A stretch of 64,000 nucleotides of DNA from Vibrio rhizosphaerae (GTDB lineage: Bacteria; Pseudomonadota; Gammaproteobacteria; Enterobacterales; Vibrionaceae), in contig NZ_AP024903.1 of the NCBI RefSeq assembly GCF_024347095.1, forward strand, positions 248,001-312,000, written 5' to 3'. A program made the position numbers and the translations under genes. Under the pieces are notes generated by a model. That model did no database searches. It was not told the DNA's origin and saw only the letters and a list, made by a program, of their open reading frames with translations. The stretch's first letter is position 1. Every line of letters starts with the position of its first letter. This document shows positions 18,362 through 30,618 of the stretch, piece by piece.

Positions 18362-19807
18362 TTATTCGTAGCGTTTCGCTTTATATTGAGGATGTCTCAG
18401 GTTTTCGACAGAGAGAATATCATCCACTTCAGCTTCGGTGAGCAGACCGCGTTCAAGTACCACTTCACGGACACTCTTACCTGTTTGCGCACAAATCTTG
18501 CCAACAATATCACCTTCATGGTGACCAATGTATGGGTTCAGATAGGTCACAATTCCGATTGAGTTGAACACGTAGTTCTCACACACTTCTTTGTTGACGG
18601 TAATACCATCAATACACTTATCGCGTAGATTGATACAGGCATTGGACAGAATTGAGATGGACTCAAACATGGCCTGACCGATGACCGGTTCCATCACGTT
18701 CAACTGAAGTTGTCCGCCTTCAGCAGCAAAAGAGATGGTATTGTCGTTCCCCAAGACTTTAAAGCACACCTGATTGACGACTTCCGGTACCACTGGGTTT
18801 ACCTTTGCCGGCATGATGGATGAGCCCGCCTGAAGCTCTGGCAGGTTCAGTTCATTCAGACCCGCTCGAGGACCGGAAGAAAGCAGACGTAAATCGTTAC
18901 AGATTTTAGAAAGCTTCACCGCCAAGCGTTTGAGCGCACCATGTGTCATCACATAAGCACCACAGTCAGAGGTTGCTTCAATTAAGTCTTCTGCCGGAAC
19001 GACGTCCAGACCGGTGACGGCTGCCAGATGTTTCACGGCCAACGCCTGATAGCCTTCCGCAGCATTGAGGCCGGTACCGATAGCGGTCGCCCCCAAGTTA
19101 ACTTCAAGCAACAGTTTTGACGTATATTCCAGCGCTCGGATTTCTTCATTCAATGTTACAGCCCAGGCATGGAACTCCTGACCAACGGTCATCGGGACAG
19201 CATCTTGTAGCTGAGTCCGGCCCATTTTGAGGATATTGCTGAACTCATGGCTCTTAATTTCAAATGCTTCTTTGAGGTAACCGACTGCACTGACGAGCTT
19301 TTGTACGCTGTTAAACACTGCAATACGGAACCCGGTTGGGTAAGCACAGTTGGTTGATTGACTCTTGTTGACATGATCGTTGGGATTGATCACATCGTAT
19401 TGTCCTTTTTCTTTCCCCATCAGTTCCAGAGCAAGGTTGGCAATGACTTCGTTGGTGTTCATGTTGACCGAAGTCCCTGCGCCGCCCTGAAATACATCTG
19501 ACGGGAATTGATCCATACACTTCCCTGTTTCGAGCATTACATCACATGCTTGGATAATATAAGATGCAATCTCTTTTGGAATCACGCCTAGTTCTTTGTT
19601 AGCGAGTGCTGCCGCTTTTTTCGTCATGACCATGCCTCGAACAAATTCAGGAACATCCGAGATGGTGACATTGGAGATATTGAAGTTTTCTACAGCACGT
19701 AACGTGTGGATGCCGTAATATGCATCAGCAGGGACATGACGTTGACCGAGTAAATCTTCTTCCAGACGGGTAGCGGTTTGAGCAACTGCTTCAGAGAGGG
19801 TTGTCAT
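18362..19807 (-). CDS. aspA: Aspartate ammonia-lyase (aspartase)
   Basis: Deaminates L-aspartate to fumarate and ammonia (481 aa). It contains the fumarase/aspartase signature [11 protein letters not shown] near residue 325, the upstream catalytic region with TGTSVN-like [16 protein letters not shown], and [15 protein letters not shown] and [16 protein letters not shown]. Length equals the E. coli enzyme, and AAGGA precedes the ATG. Aspartase supplies fumarate for the fumarate reductase encoded at the right end of this window. In enterics it is induced anaerobically and by CRP; I did not find a site here that I trust. It may be co-transcribed with dsbD despite the intervening hairpin. Confidence 0.97.
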   Translation of the reverse strand: MTTLSEAVAQTATRLEEDLLGQRHVPADAYYGIHTLRAVENFNISNVTISDVPEFVRGMVMTKKAAALANKELGVIPKEIASYIIQACDVMLETGKCMDQFPSDVFQGGAGTSVNMNTNEVIANLALELMGKEKGQYDVINPNDHVNKSQSTNCAYPTGFRIAVFNSVQKLVSAVGYLKEAFEIKSHEFSNILKMGRTQLQDAVPMTVGQEFHAWAVTLNEEIRALEYTSKLLLEVNLGATAIGTGLNAAEGYQALAVKHLAAVTGLDVVPAEDLIEATSDCGAYVMTHGALKRLAVKLSKICNDLRLLSSGPRAGLNELNLPELQAGSSIMPAKVNPVVPEVVNQVCFKVLGNDNTISFAAEGGQLQLNVMEPVIGQAMFESISILSNACINLRDKCIDGITVNKEVCENYVFNSIGIVTYLNPYIGHHEGDIVGKICAQTGKSVREVVLERGLLTEAEVDDILSVENLRHPQYKAKRYE

Positions 19808-19996
19808 AGTATAGGATCCTTAGGTAACTCAACTTTGTAGTTATCAATTTATAGGGATTAATTCTTCAAAGAATCCATTCTGGTAGTGTTAACGTTTGGA
19901 AATCCGACCGAAACGCGTAGAACATCATACTGAGTCTACTGGATAAAAAAAGTAACTTGATCACCTTTTTCACTACCGACAATTACTTTATTGTCT

Positions 19997-21898
19997 TTAG
20001 CTATTTTGCACAACGGTCAGCTGTTCGATTCCATGAGCGGAAACACAATTTTTTCCTTTTCTCTTAGAACGATAGAGGGCTTTATCTGCATTGACGAAGG
20101 ATTGTTGATGACTGGCTGTGATTTCAGCAATTCCGATACTGATCGTGGTGTCATATTCTTGCCATGACTCGATCGCAAGACTGATCCGTTCCATTAATTT
20201 CTGCGATGTTTTGACATCGGCATGTTGAATGATGACTGCAAATTCATCACCACCGATGCGCGAGACAAAATCGGTATCGCGCAGGATCGATAACATTTGA
20301 TTTGCCAAACGCAGCAGGACCTGATCACCAACGGCGTGGCCGTAGGTATCATTGATCCGTTTGAAATCATCGACATCAATAATGGCCAGACTACTTTTCG
20401 GCTGGTTGCTATATCGTTCCTGCAATCTGGAATAATGCAGTAACGTCTGGTTGAATTTTTTCTTATTCCAGAGTCCGGTCATGATATCCCGTTCATTCTT
20501 CTCTTTGAGCGCTAAAATCGCGTTGTAGTGCTCTGAGATATCACTGAATGAATAAACGTAATGACTGATCTGTCTGATGGAACCTTCCAGAGCCCGCACT
20601 TCAACTTTACAGACGTGCGGGGGTTCTTCATTGCCGATCCGCACTTGGCCCTGCCATTCTCCACTGGTTTGGAGTTGTTTGAGAATATTTTTGTACTTGG
20701 TTTTGGCAGGTTGTAAATCGAGAATATTTTTCCCTTGAATTTCAGACGGTTCAGTATCGAAAAGTTCACAGAAACGTATATTTGCCCGCAGAATGATATG
20801 GTGGGCGTTGGTTAGGGCGACAGCAACACTGTTATCGAGTACGACCTGATTGAATGTTTGCTCCAGTCGGTTGATTAAATAACTTTCCCAGAGTAGGGCG
20901 AAAAAACCAGCAATAATACCGAACAAGAGCAGCAGCATGATGACAGTCATCCGAATTTCTGCATCCCTTTGAGCAAAGCCTTGCTGAATAAGATTCTGCG
21001 GATACATCGTCAGCAGCGTCATTTCATGATTGTTACCGAATAGTGAGGCCTGAAATGGTTGAAACACATATAAACCTTCAGCCGTTTGGAGGCTGCCGGA
21101 TTGATAGGGGGTTTCATGAATATATTCCCATAAATTGGGATTCTCATAAGCAAGATTAATATTTTCCCGCTCTTTGAGCAGCCGTCCAAACAGTTTATTT
21201 TTATGATTGCTAAGGGTGTAATAGCCACTTTTATCAATAAAATCAACTGAGTAGCCGAGCGTATTGGATGTTATATTTTTGATAATGCCTAAGACTTCAA
21301 GGTTAGCAATGAAATAACCTAAGCGTTGTTGGTCATGATCGATTGGATAGATGATGCGAAATCCCGGTTTATAGGGGGTTATGATTTGACCGAATTCCCG
21401 TTCCAGATCGATACCGAAATACCCTTGCTCTCCTGAAGCAAGTCGCTGTGCATAATAAAAATAGTCGCGTTGCCCTTTATGTTGTAATGCATTGTCCGGA
21501 ACAATATAAGGTTGACTCATCTGCGGCGTATAATCGACACGGATGATTTCTTTCCCCTGAGCATCAAGGTAGCGCAACTGGTAAAAAAATTCGACATTCG
21601 CAGCTGTCAGGTACCATTGGTTTTTAAGATAATTTCGGTAAGTCGGGTTGCCTGTTTTGGCAAAGTCGAGAAGTAAAGGAGATTGACTCAGTTGCGCAAA
21701 ATTTTGTTGGATAAGTTTGCTCAGTTGGATCGCTTTGGCTTCGACATGTTCAAGATACTGTTGACTCTGGTTTTTGAGCTGTTGAACAAAGAACTGATGT
21801 GCTTCATGACTGAGATGGAAATAATATCCGAAAGGGATCACGGATAAACACAGCCATATGAGTAACATCTTTTTGATGGTTCTTTGTGCTCGTTTCAT
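19997..21898 (-). CDS. Membrane-bound diguanylate cyclase (periplasmic Cache-like sensor, PAS, GGDEF)
   Basis: A 633-aa c-di-GMP synthase. A transmembrane helix at about 10-30 and another at about 318-342 bracket a periplasmic sensor of about 285 residues, with double-Cache features (QLRYLDAQGKEIIRVDY, RDYFYYAQRLASGEQGYFG, GFRIIYPI, LGYFIANL). A PAS domain follows (about 352-455, VALTNAHHIILRANIRFCELF, GKNILDLQP). The C-terminal GGDEF domain (about 470-622) has an intact SRIGGDEFAV active site and an RDTD inhibitory I-site five residues before it. No EAL domain is present, so it should make c-di-GMP under product inhibition. Ligand and target process are unknown. It stands alone between aspA and fxsA. 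Confidence 0.93.
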   Translation of the reverse strand: MKRAQRTIKKMLLIWLCLSVIPFGYYFHLSHEAHQFFVQQLKNQSQQYLEHVEAKAIQLSKLIQQNFAQLSQSPLLLDFAKTGNPTYRNYLKNQWYLTAANVEFFYQLRYLDAQGKEIIRVDYTPQMSQPYIVPDNALQHKGQRDYFYYAQRLASGEQGYFGIDLEREFGQIITPYKPGFRIIYPIDHDQQRLGYFIANLEVLGIIKNITSNTLGYSVDFIDKSGYYTLSNHKNKLFGRLLKERENINLAYENPNLWEYIHETPYQSGSLQTAEGLYVFQPFQASLFGNNHEMTLLTMYPQNLIQQGFAQRDAEIRMTVIMLLLLFGIIAGFFALLWESYLINRLEQTFNQVVLDNSVAVALTNAHHIILRANIRFCELFDTEPSEIQGKNILDLQPAKTKYKNILKQLQTSGEWQGQVRIGNEEPPHVCKVEVRALEGSIRQISHYVYSFSDISEHYNAILALKEKNERDIMTGLWNKKKFNQTLLHYSRLQERYSNQPKSSLAIIDVDDFKRINDTYGHAVGDQVLLRLANQMLSILRDTDFVSRIGGDEFAVIIQHADVKTSQKLMERISLAIESWQEYDTTISIGIAEITASHQQSFVNADKALYRSKRKGKNCVSAHGIEQLTVVQNS

Positions 21899-22198
21899 TA
21901 TGCGCCTAACTGACTATTTACTTGGTTTCTTAAAACTTAGGTCAGGATGAGTGAAGATACCAGAGAGAATCGGGGTTTTTGCTGCTCATCTGGTCACTTT
22001 GATTCATTTTTTTGGTAAACAGGCCAGTGAAAAAGCATCACGACCGGTGATATTTCTCATGTTCCTGATCAGTCGCTTTGTGGACGATTTTTGAACCGGG
22101 ACGCGCTCAAAATAGTAAGGAAGTGAAACTCAGGGGTCGGTTTTATCGATAGATTTCGTTACACTCAATAAGTTTGCAGACCTATAACAGGAGGCGCT
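21899..22198. other. Divergent intergenic region, diguanylate cyclase/fxsA
   Basis: 300 bp carrying both promoters. No gene, terminator or strong operator was recognised. Confidence 0.4.
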
Positions 22199-22678
22199 GT
22201 GTTTCCCCTTATCTTATTTTTGTTTATTGCAGTGCCAATCATTGAGATTGGTTTATTTATTCAGGTCGGTGGCTATCTGGGGTTGTGGCCGACCATTGGT
22301 TTAGTGTTGATCACGGCGTTTGTCGGAGCATCTCTGGTTCGAAGTCAGGGATTGCAGACTGTGCTGACGATGCAACAGCGACTTCAGGAGGGCGAACTAC
22401 CGGCACAACAGATTCTGGAAGGCGTACTGTTGGCCGTTGCCGGGGTACTGCTACTGACCCCGGGTTTCATGACGGATCTGATGGGGATGTTTGTGCTGCT
22501 TCCGGGACCCCGTGCGATACTGGCCCGTAAACTGATGGATAAAGTCGTGATTCAAGGGAATGTCCAGCAACCATTCGGCCGCGGAGGGCCTCAGGATCGG
22601 GAATCTCATCGCGGTAACACTTACGAAGGTGAATATGATCGCAAAGATAATGATGACGATCAGGATCGATTGAACTAA
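22199..22678 (+). CDS. fxsA: FxsA family membrane protein
   Basis: Inner-membrane protein of 159 aa; in E. coli its overproduction suppresses exclusion of phage T7 by the F plasmid, but its normal role is unclear. About three to four hydrophobic segments are seen (residues 1-20, 26-47, 75-105 with GVLLAVAGVLLLTPGFMTDLMGM in pieces). The family hallmark LTPGFMTD is present. The start is GTG 22199 with AGGAGG 4 nt upstream. The C-terminus (about 130-159) is hydrophilic and rich in Asp, Arg and Gly. It is followed by trmL after 55 bp. Confidence 0.93.
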   Translation: MFPLILFLFIAVPIIEIGLFIQVGGYLGLWPTIGLVLITAFVGASLVRSQGLQTVLTMQQRLQEGELPAQQILEGVLLAVAGVLLLTPGFMTDLMGMFVLLPGPRAILARKLMDKVVIQGNVQQPFGRGGPQDRESHRGNTYEGEYDRKDNDDDQDRLN

Positions 22679-22733
22679 CGTAAATGGCATTTAGCTTGTA
22701 TCACTAAAAAGTAAAATTATAGGCATCAATTCC

Positions 22734-23198
22734 ATGTTTCACATTGCATTATATTGTCCGAACATTGCCCAAAATACTGGGAATATCATCCGGTTATCAA
22801 CTAATAATGGTTGCCATCTTCACTTAATCGAACCCTTAGGCTTTGATCTGGAAGAAAAAAATCTGCGTCGTGCGGCACTTGATTACAGGGATATGGCGAA
22901 GGTCAGTGTTCATCCGAACTACGAAGCATTTTTAGCTGCAATTGGTGATCAACGAATCTTCGCCCTGACGACGAAAGGTTCCAGACCGCATGATGAGCCA
23001 ACTTATCAAGCGGGGGATGTGTTGTTATTTGGATCTGAAACTGCGGGATTACCAGATGACATTCGCAATGGCTTCCCTGAAGACCGCAGAATCCGAATCC
23101 CGATGCTGCCGAATGCGCGGAGTATGAACCTTTCCAATTCTGTGGCTGTCGTCAGCTACGAAGCATGGCGTCAACTCGGCTTTCCCGGTGGGAAGTAA
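22734..23198 (+). CDS. trmL: tRNA (cytidine/uridine-34-2'-O)-methyltransferase TrmL
   Basis: SPOUT-fold enzyme of 154 aa that 2'-O-methylates the wobble base of leucine tRNAs using S-adenosylmethionine. It shows the motifs [21 protein letters not shown] in pieces, [11 protein letters not shown] and the C-terminal knot motif [20 protein letters not shown]. Length matches E. coli TrmL (157 aa). The ribosome site is weak (TAGG about 10 nt before the ATG), so it may be translated from the fxsA transcript. A terminator follows about 30 bp later. Confidence 0.95.
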   Translation: MFHIALYCPNIAQNTGNIIRLSTNNGCHLHLIEPLGFDLEEKNLRRAALDYRDMAKVSVHPNYEAFLAAIGDQRIFALTTKGSRPHDEPTYQAGDVLLFGSETAGLPDDIRNGFPEDRRIRIPMLPNARSMNLSNSVAVVSYEAWRQLGFPGGK

Positions 23199-23226
23199 TT
23201 CATAACCAATATTTTCATCATTCTGC

Positions 23227-23259
23227 AAAGCAGCCGGGTGGGCGGCTTTGATCTTTTTT
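23227..23259 (+). terminator. Terminator after trmL
   Basis: AAAGCAGCC (23227-23235) pairs with GGCGGCTTT (23241-23249) with one mismatch, followed by GATCTTTTTT. Confidence 0.7.
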
Positions 23260-23305
23260 AGTCGGTGATGACAAAAGAGACTCAGTCTAACGGCACGAAT
23301 CAAGA

Positions 23306-24733
23306 TTATCCGGTTGATGAATCTAAGGGCAGCATGATGGTAACCATCAGTCCACCCATTGGACTTCGACTGGCTTGAATTGTGCCATGATGCTGGCGGA
23401 TGGCATTTTCGCTAATCGCGAGTCCTAATCCGGTGCCTCCGCTGTGACGCTCCCTTGTGGTTGAAACGCGATAGAATGGCCGAAATATATTGGCAAGTTC
23501 ATCCTCCGGCACGCCTTCACCATTATCTTCAACGCAGAGGGTTAACAGCTCAGGGGTGGTACTGAAGGTGACCCGGATTTGATCTTTACCGTAGTAAATC
23601 GCATTGCGGACGATATTTTCGACAGCACTCATCAGTTGTTGCGGATTGCCCGATATCCGTCGCTCCGGAATGGTGGCATAGCTGAGTGTCTTTGCCATCT
23701 GTTCCGCTTCGAAGACGGCATCTTCCAGTAACGCTTCCCATAAACTCGACAAAGGTTGTGTTTCTTGGCTTGAGTGGCTGTTCAGCTGCATTCTGGAAAG
23801 TTCCAACAACTCACCAATCATTTGCTCCAAACGTTGGGCTTCGGTATCAATTCTTTCCAGTTCGGCGCTGGTTCCCTGTTTGCGAGTGGCGAGTGCGGTT
23901 GCCATCCTTAGACGGGTCAGTGGTGAACGCAGTTCATGGGAAATATCGGATAGCAACCGTTGTTGCCCTGAAATCATCTCATTGACGGCTTTGACCATGT
24001 GGTTGAAGCTCTGTCCGGCCTGACGAAACTCAGTGGTACCCTGCTCTAGGGTCCGATCAACCTCAAATTCGCCTTGAGCAACCCGCTGTGAAGCCTGAGC
24101 CAGCTTTTGTGCGGGCTGACTTAATGCCCATGCCAGCCAAAGCAGTAACGGTGTACTGATCAACATGACCACCAGTAACAGAGAGAGCGGGTGATCCAGC
24201 AAGCGAATAAACAAGGGGGGCAGCTGATTGTCGGGGAAGGCGGCATAGAGGAGTAATGGTTGTTGGGCAAGGTGAATCGGCATCGGCCCCGTCATCAGAA
24301 AATGGCCATACAGACGCTGCTGGGGGTGTTCGATCGATTCGACGCCGGTAATAAAATTTTGGAGAATCCGAGTGTTGATCATCGGATTGCCATTCACCAT
24401 CAGAATGTTCCCTGCCATATCGGTCAGAAACAGGTGCGGTTTGTCCTGATTATCCCTGAGTGGCTGTGAATGCATATTGTGTTGTCGGGATTGGCGGATG
24501 AACCGAGCCGACAGCGTTCTGAGAATAAGCGAGAGATCTTGTTCTCCGGCAAATCGGGTTTCGAGATTCTCTTTAATTGCGGCTAACCGTTGACGTTCTG
24601 AAGTGGGTAAATCTCTGGCTTTTCGCGGATCAAGATTCGGCAGCAAAAGTACAACGATCAAAATCAGCAACATGGTGAACCAGAAGATGGCAAAGATCCG
24701 GCCGTAGAGGCTGTTTAACTTAGGAAGATGCAT
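23306..24733 (-). CDS. cpxA: Envelope-stress sensor histidine kinase CpxA
   Basis: Inner-membrane sensor of misfolded envelope proteins, 475 aa. It has a transmembrane helix at about 12-32, a periplasmic loop to about 165, a second helix at about 172-195 and a HAMP region (ALSQPAQKLAQASQRVAQGEFEVD). The HisKA H-box is DISHELRSPLTRLRMATAL. The ATPase has the N-box NIVRNAIYYG, G1 DNGEGVPE, F-box IFRPFYR and G2 GGTGLGLAI. The kinase part aligns closely with E. coli CpxA. It shares one base with the cpxR stop (TGATG), so translation is coupled. Confidence 0.95.
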   Translation of the reverse strand: MHLPKLNSLYGRIFAIFWFTMLLILIVVLLLPNLDPRKARDLPTSERQRLAAIKENLETRFAGEQDLSLILRTLSARFIRQSRQHNMHSQPLRDNQDKPHLFLTDMAGNILMVNGNPMINTRILQNFITGVESIEHPQQRLYGHFLMTGPMPIHLAQQPLLLYAAFPDNQLPPLFIRLLDHPLSLLLVVMLISTPLLLWLAWALSQPAQKLAQASQRVAQGEFEVDRTLEQGTTEFRQAGQSFNHMVKAVNEMISGQQRLLSDISHELRSPLTRLRMATALATRKQGTSAELERIDTEAQRLEQMIGELLELSRMQLNSHSSQETQPLSSLWEALLEDAVFEAEQMAKTLSYATIPERRISGNPQQLMSAVENIVRNAIYYGKDQIRVTFSTTPELLTLCVEDNGEGVPEDELANIFRPFYRVSTTRERHSGGTGLGLAISENAIRQHHGTIQASRSPMGGLMVTIMLPLDSSTG

Positions 24734-25428
24734 CAGTCCTCCGCTATCATCAGGTAGCCGCGTCCGCGTAGTGTTTTGATTCTCTCCCGACCATCACTGC
24801 GCGACGGTAGTTTTTTCCTCAGGTTGGAGACATGCATATCAATTGCCCGGTCAAAGGCTGCCAGTCGTTTACCGAGTACATCCAGACTCAAAGACTCTTT
24901 CGTGAGTATCTCTCCCGGATGCTGTACGAAGTGAGTGAGCAGCGCAAATTCTGTTGTAGTCAACTCAAGCAATACATCGTTGCAGTATGCTTCTTGTTTT
25001 TTTGGATAGAGGCGTAAGTCGTCACACTCAAGCGCCTCATTTGATTTATGCATCGGAGCTTGTTGGGTACGGCGGAGAATCGCGCGGATGCGGGCCAGCA
25101 GTTCCCGATCACTGAATGGTTTTGGCAGATAGTCATCAGCCCCCAGCTCAAGGCCGATGACCCGATCGATTTCTTCGCCTTTGGCGGTCAACATCAGCAC
25201 TGGCGTTTGCGCATATTGAGAAGAGGAACGGATTCTTTTCAGGGTTTCCATCCCATTTAATTTGGGCATCATCACATCCAACAAGATAATGTCTGTTTGT
25301 TCATCAAGCATATTGAGACCGGCTTCTCCGTCATGGGCTTCTGCAACACTGAATCCTTCAAAGCTGAGCACTTCCTTGAGGAGCGCGGTTAACTCAGTAT
25401 CGTCATCAATGATTAGGATATGGGGCAT
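24733..25428 (-). CDS. cpxR: Envelope-stress response regulator CpxR
   Basis: OmpR-class regulator of 231 aa that is phosphorylated by CpxA. The receiver has the acidic pair IIDDDTELTALL, Asp51 in IILLDVMMPKLNGMET, Thr in VLMLTAKGEE and Lys in DDYLPKPFSDREL. The winged helix at about 130-228 contains LELTTTEFALLTHFVQHPGEILTKE in pieces and IDMHVSNLRKKL, RIKTLRGRGYLM. It diverges from the cpxP-like gene across a region with a perfect CpxR box, consistent with positive autoregulation and joint induction of cpxP. Confidence 0.96.
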   Translation of the reverse strand: MPHILIIDDDTELTALLKEVLSFEGFSVAEAHDGEAGLNMLDEQTDIILLDVMMPKLNGMETLKRIRSSSQYAQTPVLMLTAKGEEIDRVIGLELGADDYLPKPFSDRELLARIRAILRRTQQAPMHKSNEALECDDLRLYPKKQEAYCNDVLLELTTTEFALLTHFVQHPGEILTKESLSLDVLGKRLAAFDRAIDMHVSNLRKKLPSRSDGRERIKTLRGRGYLMIAED

Positions 25429-25534
25429 CAGTTGTTCTCCGCAGCGTTCTGTGAACGTTTTGTCTTTGCAAGCCAGTCACTTCTACCCATAGTTTACCTT
25501 TAAAATTCACGGATAAAGATCGTTTGGTGCCTCA

Positions 25535-25549
25535 TTTACACTCTTTTAC
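25535..25549. promoter_or_regulatory. CpxR box between cpxR and cpxP
   Basis: TTTAC-ACTCT-TTTAC, i.e. GTAAA-N5-GTAAA on the minus strand, exactly the CpxR consensus. It lies 107 bp before the cpxR start and 100 bp before the cpxP start, so it can serve both promoters. Confidence 0.85.
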
Positions 25550-25648
25550 CTAGGCTATACACCAATTGACCTTACAGTATGTAAGCTTAAGTTACCGATA
25601 TACGAAAGGCTGATGTTGATTCAGTCTGTCCACGAAGAGGTAACAGAG

Positions 25649-26161
25649 ATGAGCACTTTAACAAAAGTAATATTGGCAGCAGCTATTCTTCCGTTAACGC
25701 TCGGCAGTATGAATGTTTTTGCCGGATATCAAGGTCATCATGGCGGCGGTCATTGGGGAAACCAACGTTTTGACTGTCAGCGTTATGATAACCGGGGGAT
25801 GTTGCGATCATTCAACCTGACATCAGAGCAGCAAAATCAATTGACGGCACTCCGACAAAAACATTGGGAGCAAAGACAGGCTCGGATGCAGGATTTCCAT
25901 CAAGAGATGGCGCCGATTGTACTGGCAAAAAATTTTGATGAACAAGCCGCTCAGGAACTGGCTGGCAAAATGGAAAATGCGCGAATTGACCGACGCGTAG
26001 AAATGATGCGTCAACGGCATGACATGCTGAGTATTTTGACACCAGAACAACAGCAGCAATGGCAGAAGGTGTTTCAAGAACGGCCTTACAATAACATGGC
26101 CGGTCCCGGTCAAGGCGCGGGTGGTAACAACGGTCCACGCTTCATGATGAACCAATGGTAG
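25649..26161 (+). CDS. cpxP: CpxP/Spy family periplasmic LTXXQ protein
   Basis: Periplasmic inhibitor/chaperone of the Cpx response, about 170 aa. I chose ATG 25649, which is preceded by AGAGG and begins the signal peptide MSTLTKVILAAAILPLTLGS...FAG; an upstream in-frame ATG at 25613 would spoil it. Mature residues include a His/Gly-rich segment (GYQGHHGGGHWGNQ) and the two LTXXQ motifs LTSEQQNQLTALRQ and LTPEQQQQW, with helical, Arg/Gln-rich sequence between. The C-terminus is Gly/Asn-rich. A CpxR box lies upstream. Spy-like activity is possible, but the position next to cpxRA favours CpxP. Confidence 0.88.
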   Translation: MSTLTKVILAAAILPLTLGSMNVFAGYQGHHGGGHWGNQRFDCQRYDNRGMLRSFNLTSEQQNQLTALRQKHWEQRQARMQDFHQEMAPIVLAKNFDEQAAQELAGKMENARIDRRVEMMRQRHDMLSILTPEQQQQWQKVFQERPYNNMAGPGQGAGGNNGPRFMMNQW

Positions 26162-26248
26162 GCTGACATCCGCGAGGCTTGAGGGGAACGTCGTGAAAAC
26201 AGCATGTGACGGGACAGCACTTGAGTCAAACGCATGACATCTGTGCAG

Positions 26249-26278
26249 AAAGAGGTGACAGGGATGCACCTCTTTTTT
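26249..26278 (+). terminator. Terminator after cpxP
   Basis: AAAGAGGTG (26249-26257) and CACCTCTTT (26267-26275) form a 9-bp stem, followed by TTT (TTTTTT in all). Confidence 0.8.
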
Positions 26279-26418
26279 GCGACTATGACCAATAATTATT
26301 ATCACTTTCATCTTATAAATCAGATAATTATATTGTGTCTCATCAATAAATAACCTGCAATGAAGCGGGTTTCGTTATATAGTTAACCATCCGTGATGAC
26401 ATTCATTCAGAGTATTTA

Positions 26419-27330
26419 ATGCACGCAAATTATATTCGCTTAGTGAAATCAGCAGCATGGAGTGCGACGATTGTCGCGGTGACATTGCTGATCATTAAAA
26501 TGTTTGCTTGGTGGCATACCGGCTCAGTCAGTTTACTCGCATCGGTGATTGACTCTCTGCTGGATATTGCCGCATCTGTGGTCAACCTGTGGGTGGTGCG
26601 CTATGCCCTGCAGCCTGCTGATCGTGAACATACATTTGGTCATGGGAAAGCCGAATCTTTGGCGGCACTGGCACAAGCGATGTTTATTTCTGGCTCTGCC
26701 TGCTTTTTACTGCTGAACGGCGTTGACCGTTTCTTTCGGCCTCAGCCGTTACAAGCGCCGGAGTTTGGGATTTATGTCAGTGCGCTGGCGATTGTGGTGA
26801 CTTTCCTGCTGGTGCGGTATCAAAAATATGTCGTTCGTAAAACCGGCAGTCAGGCGATTGCTGCGGATTCGTTACACTATCAGTCCGATTTATGGATGAA
26901 CATTGCGATTATGATTGCATTAGCAATGAGCTGGCAGGGGGTCACTCAGGCCGATGCCATTTTTGCCGTCGGAATCGGTATTTATATTTTATATAGCGCA
27001 TACCAGATCATTCATGAAGCCATTCAGACATTGTTGGATCGTAAACTACCGGACGAAGAAATCAGTCACATTCGTCAGTTGAGTTTATCGGTGGACGGGG
27101 TGTTAGGGATTCATGGTTTACGAACGCGAATGTCCGGGCCGGTGCGTTTTATTCAACTGCATCTGGAATTAGATGATCACTTACCGTTGATTCAGGCGCA
27201 TGAGATTTCTGATCAGGTTGAAGCATTATTACTGGAGCATTTTCCCGGTTCCGATGTGCTGGTTCACCAAGACCCTTACTCAGTGATTCTGAAGTCCGAA
27301 TACGAGCAAAAAGTGGCGGAATGGTCGTAA
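26419..27330 (+). CDS. fieF: Cation-efflux pump FieF (CDF family, Zn/Fe/Cd)
   Basis: Proton-coupled exporter of divalent metals (303 aa) of the cation diffusion facilitator family. Six transmembrane helices are expected. The transport site is visible as DSLLDIAAS (two Asp, helix 2) and HYQSDLWMN (His and Asp, helix 5). [14 protein letters not shown] follows helix 2. The cytoplasmic domain (about 210-300) carries the regulatory metal ligands [29 protein letters not shown] and DVLVHQDP. The gene follows cpxP as in E. coli, where fieF (yiiP) is next to pfkA; here an aminopeptidase gene intervenes. Confidence 0.96.
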   Translation: MHANYIRLVKSAAWSATIVAVTLLIIKMFAWWHTGSVSLLASVIDSLLDIAASVVNLWVVRYALQPADREHTFGHGKAESLAALAQAMFISGSACFLLLNGVDRFFRPQPLQAPEFGIYVSALAIVVTFLLVRYQKYVVRKTGSQAIAADSLHYQSDLWMNIAIMIALAMSWQGVTQADAIFAVGIGIYILYSAYQIIHEAIQTLLDRKLPDEEISHIRQLSLSVDGVLGIHGLRTRMSGPVRFIQLHLELDDHLPLIQAHEISDQVEALLLEHFPGSDVLVHQDPYSVILKSEYEQKVAEWS

Positions 27331-27469
27331 AGCATAGCAGAGGAGATGACGGATGTGTTTTGCGTGGGGGCTGTGCCCTGTGATTCAAGATAAACAGAAC
27401 GGATAACCGGAACACGATGTTTCAGGTTATCCGTATAGCTGCGACCTGTTTGTCTCGCTTCTACCGCTA

Positions 27470-29524
<2,055 letters not shown>

Positions 29525-30487
29525 ATGATTAAAAAGATCGGGATATTAACAAGTGGCGGTGATGCCCCAGGGATGAACGCTGCGATTCGTGGCGTTGTCC
29601 GTACTGCATTAGGCGCTGGTTTAGAAGTTTTCGGCATCTATGATGGCTATCTGGGACTTTATGAAGACCGGATTGTTAAGCTGGAGCGTTCGAGTGTTTC
29701 TGACGTGATTAACCGTGGTGGTACATTCCTTGGTTCAGCTCGTTTCCCTGAGTTTAAAGAGGTTCATGTTCGTGAAAAAGCGATTGATAACCTCAAAAAG
29801 CATGGTATCGAGGCTCTGGTTGTCATCGGTGGCGATGGCTCTTACATGGGCGCGAAGAAGCTGACAGAAATGGGATATCCATGTATCGGCTTGCCGGGCA
29901 CCATCGATAACGATATTGCCGGTACCGATTATACCATCGGTTATCTGACTGCCTTGAATACCGTCATTGATGCCATTGACCGTTTGCGCGATACGTCATC
30001 TTCTCACCAGCGGATTTCGATTGTTGAAATCATGGGGCGTCATTGTGGTGATTTAACACTGATGTCTGCCATCGCCGGCGGCTGTGAATATATCATCACC
30101 CCGGAGACGGGCTTGAATATGGATGAGTTGATTTCTAATCTGAAAGACGGCATCGCGAAAGGTAAGAAACATGCCATCATTGCGCTGACTGAGCTGATGA
30201 TGGATGCCAATGTTCTGGCGAAGAAGATTGAAGAAGCGACCAAGCGTGAAACGCGTGCGACTGTTCTTGGACACATTCAGCGTGGTGGCCGGCCAACTGC
30301 ATTTGACCGGGTGTTAGCGTCTCGCATGGGGAACTATGCGGTTCATCTCTTGCTGGAAGGTCATGGTGGTCGTTGTGTCGGTATTCAGAAAGAAGATCTG
30401 GTTCACCACGATATCATTGATGCAATCGAGAATATGAAGCGTCCTGTCCGTAAGGATCTATACAAAGTTGCCGAAGAGTTGTTTTAA
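29525..30487 (+). CDS. pfkA: 6-phosphofructokinase I
   Basis: Commits fructose-6-phosphate to glycolysis with ATP (320 aa, identical in length to E. coli PfkA). Seen are the ATP site [27 protein letters not shown], catalytic [13 protein letters not shown] (Asp base) and substrate loops [12 protein letters not shown] and [19 protein letters not shown] at 29519 is in frame, but ATG 29525 has AGAGGG 5 nt upstream and gives the conserved N-terminus MIKKIGI. Allosteric ADP/PEP site residues are typical of the enteric enzyme. The neighbouring glpX encodes the opposing phosphatase. Confidence 0.98.
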   Translation: MIKKIGILTSGGDAPGMNAAIRGVVRTALGAGLEVFGIYDGYLGLYEDRIVKLERSSVSDVINRGGTFLGSARFPEFKEVHVREKAIDNLKKHGIEALVVIGGDGSYMGAKKLTEMGYPCIGLPGTIDNDIAGTDYTIGYLTALNTVIDAIDRLRDTSSSHQRISIVEIMGRHCGDLTLMSAIAGGCEYIITPETGLNMDELISNLKDGIAKGKKHAIIALTELMMDANVLAKKIEEATKRETRATVLGHIQRGGRPTAFDRVLASRMGNYAVHLLLEGHGGRCVGIQKEDLVHHDIIDAIENMKRPVRKDLYKVAEELF

Positions 30488-30511
30488 GGTTTTTTCGTAG
30501 CACATATTAAT

Positions 30512-30538
30512 AAAGACCGCTGTATGCGGTCTTTTTTT
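30512..30538 (+). terminator. Terminator after pfkA
   Basis: AAAGACCGC-TGTAT-GCGGTCTTT followed by TTTT; perfect 9-bp stem. Confidence 0.9.
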
Positions 30539-30618
30539 GTATCGGTTATTAAGTCCGGTTTTCTTCCTATGACTATTATTCTACCGACATCTGTTTACCG
30601 TCAGATTGCGAAAAATGA

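Noticed and set aside
18119..18562. 147-codon plus-strand frame overlapping the aspA 3' end
   Set aside because: Half of it is antisense to aspA, it has no family features or ribosome site, and it covers the aspA-dsbD hairpin.
19925..19980. CRP/FNR-like sequence upstream of aspA (GTGATCAAGTTAC on the minus strand)
   Set aside because: The half-sites do not keep the 6-bp CRP spacing and match FNR poorly; not strong enough to report as a site.
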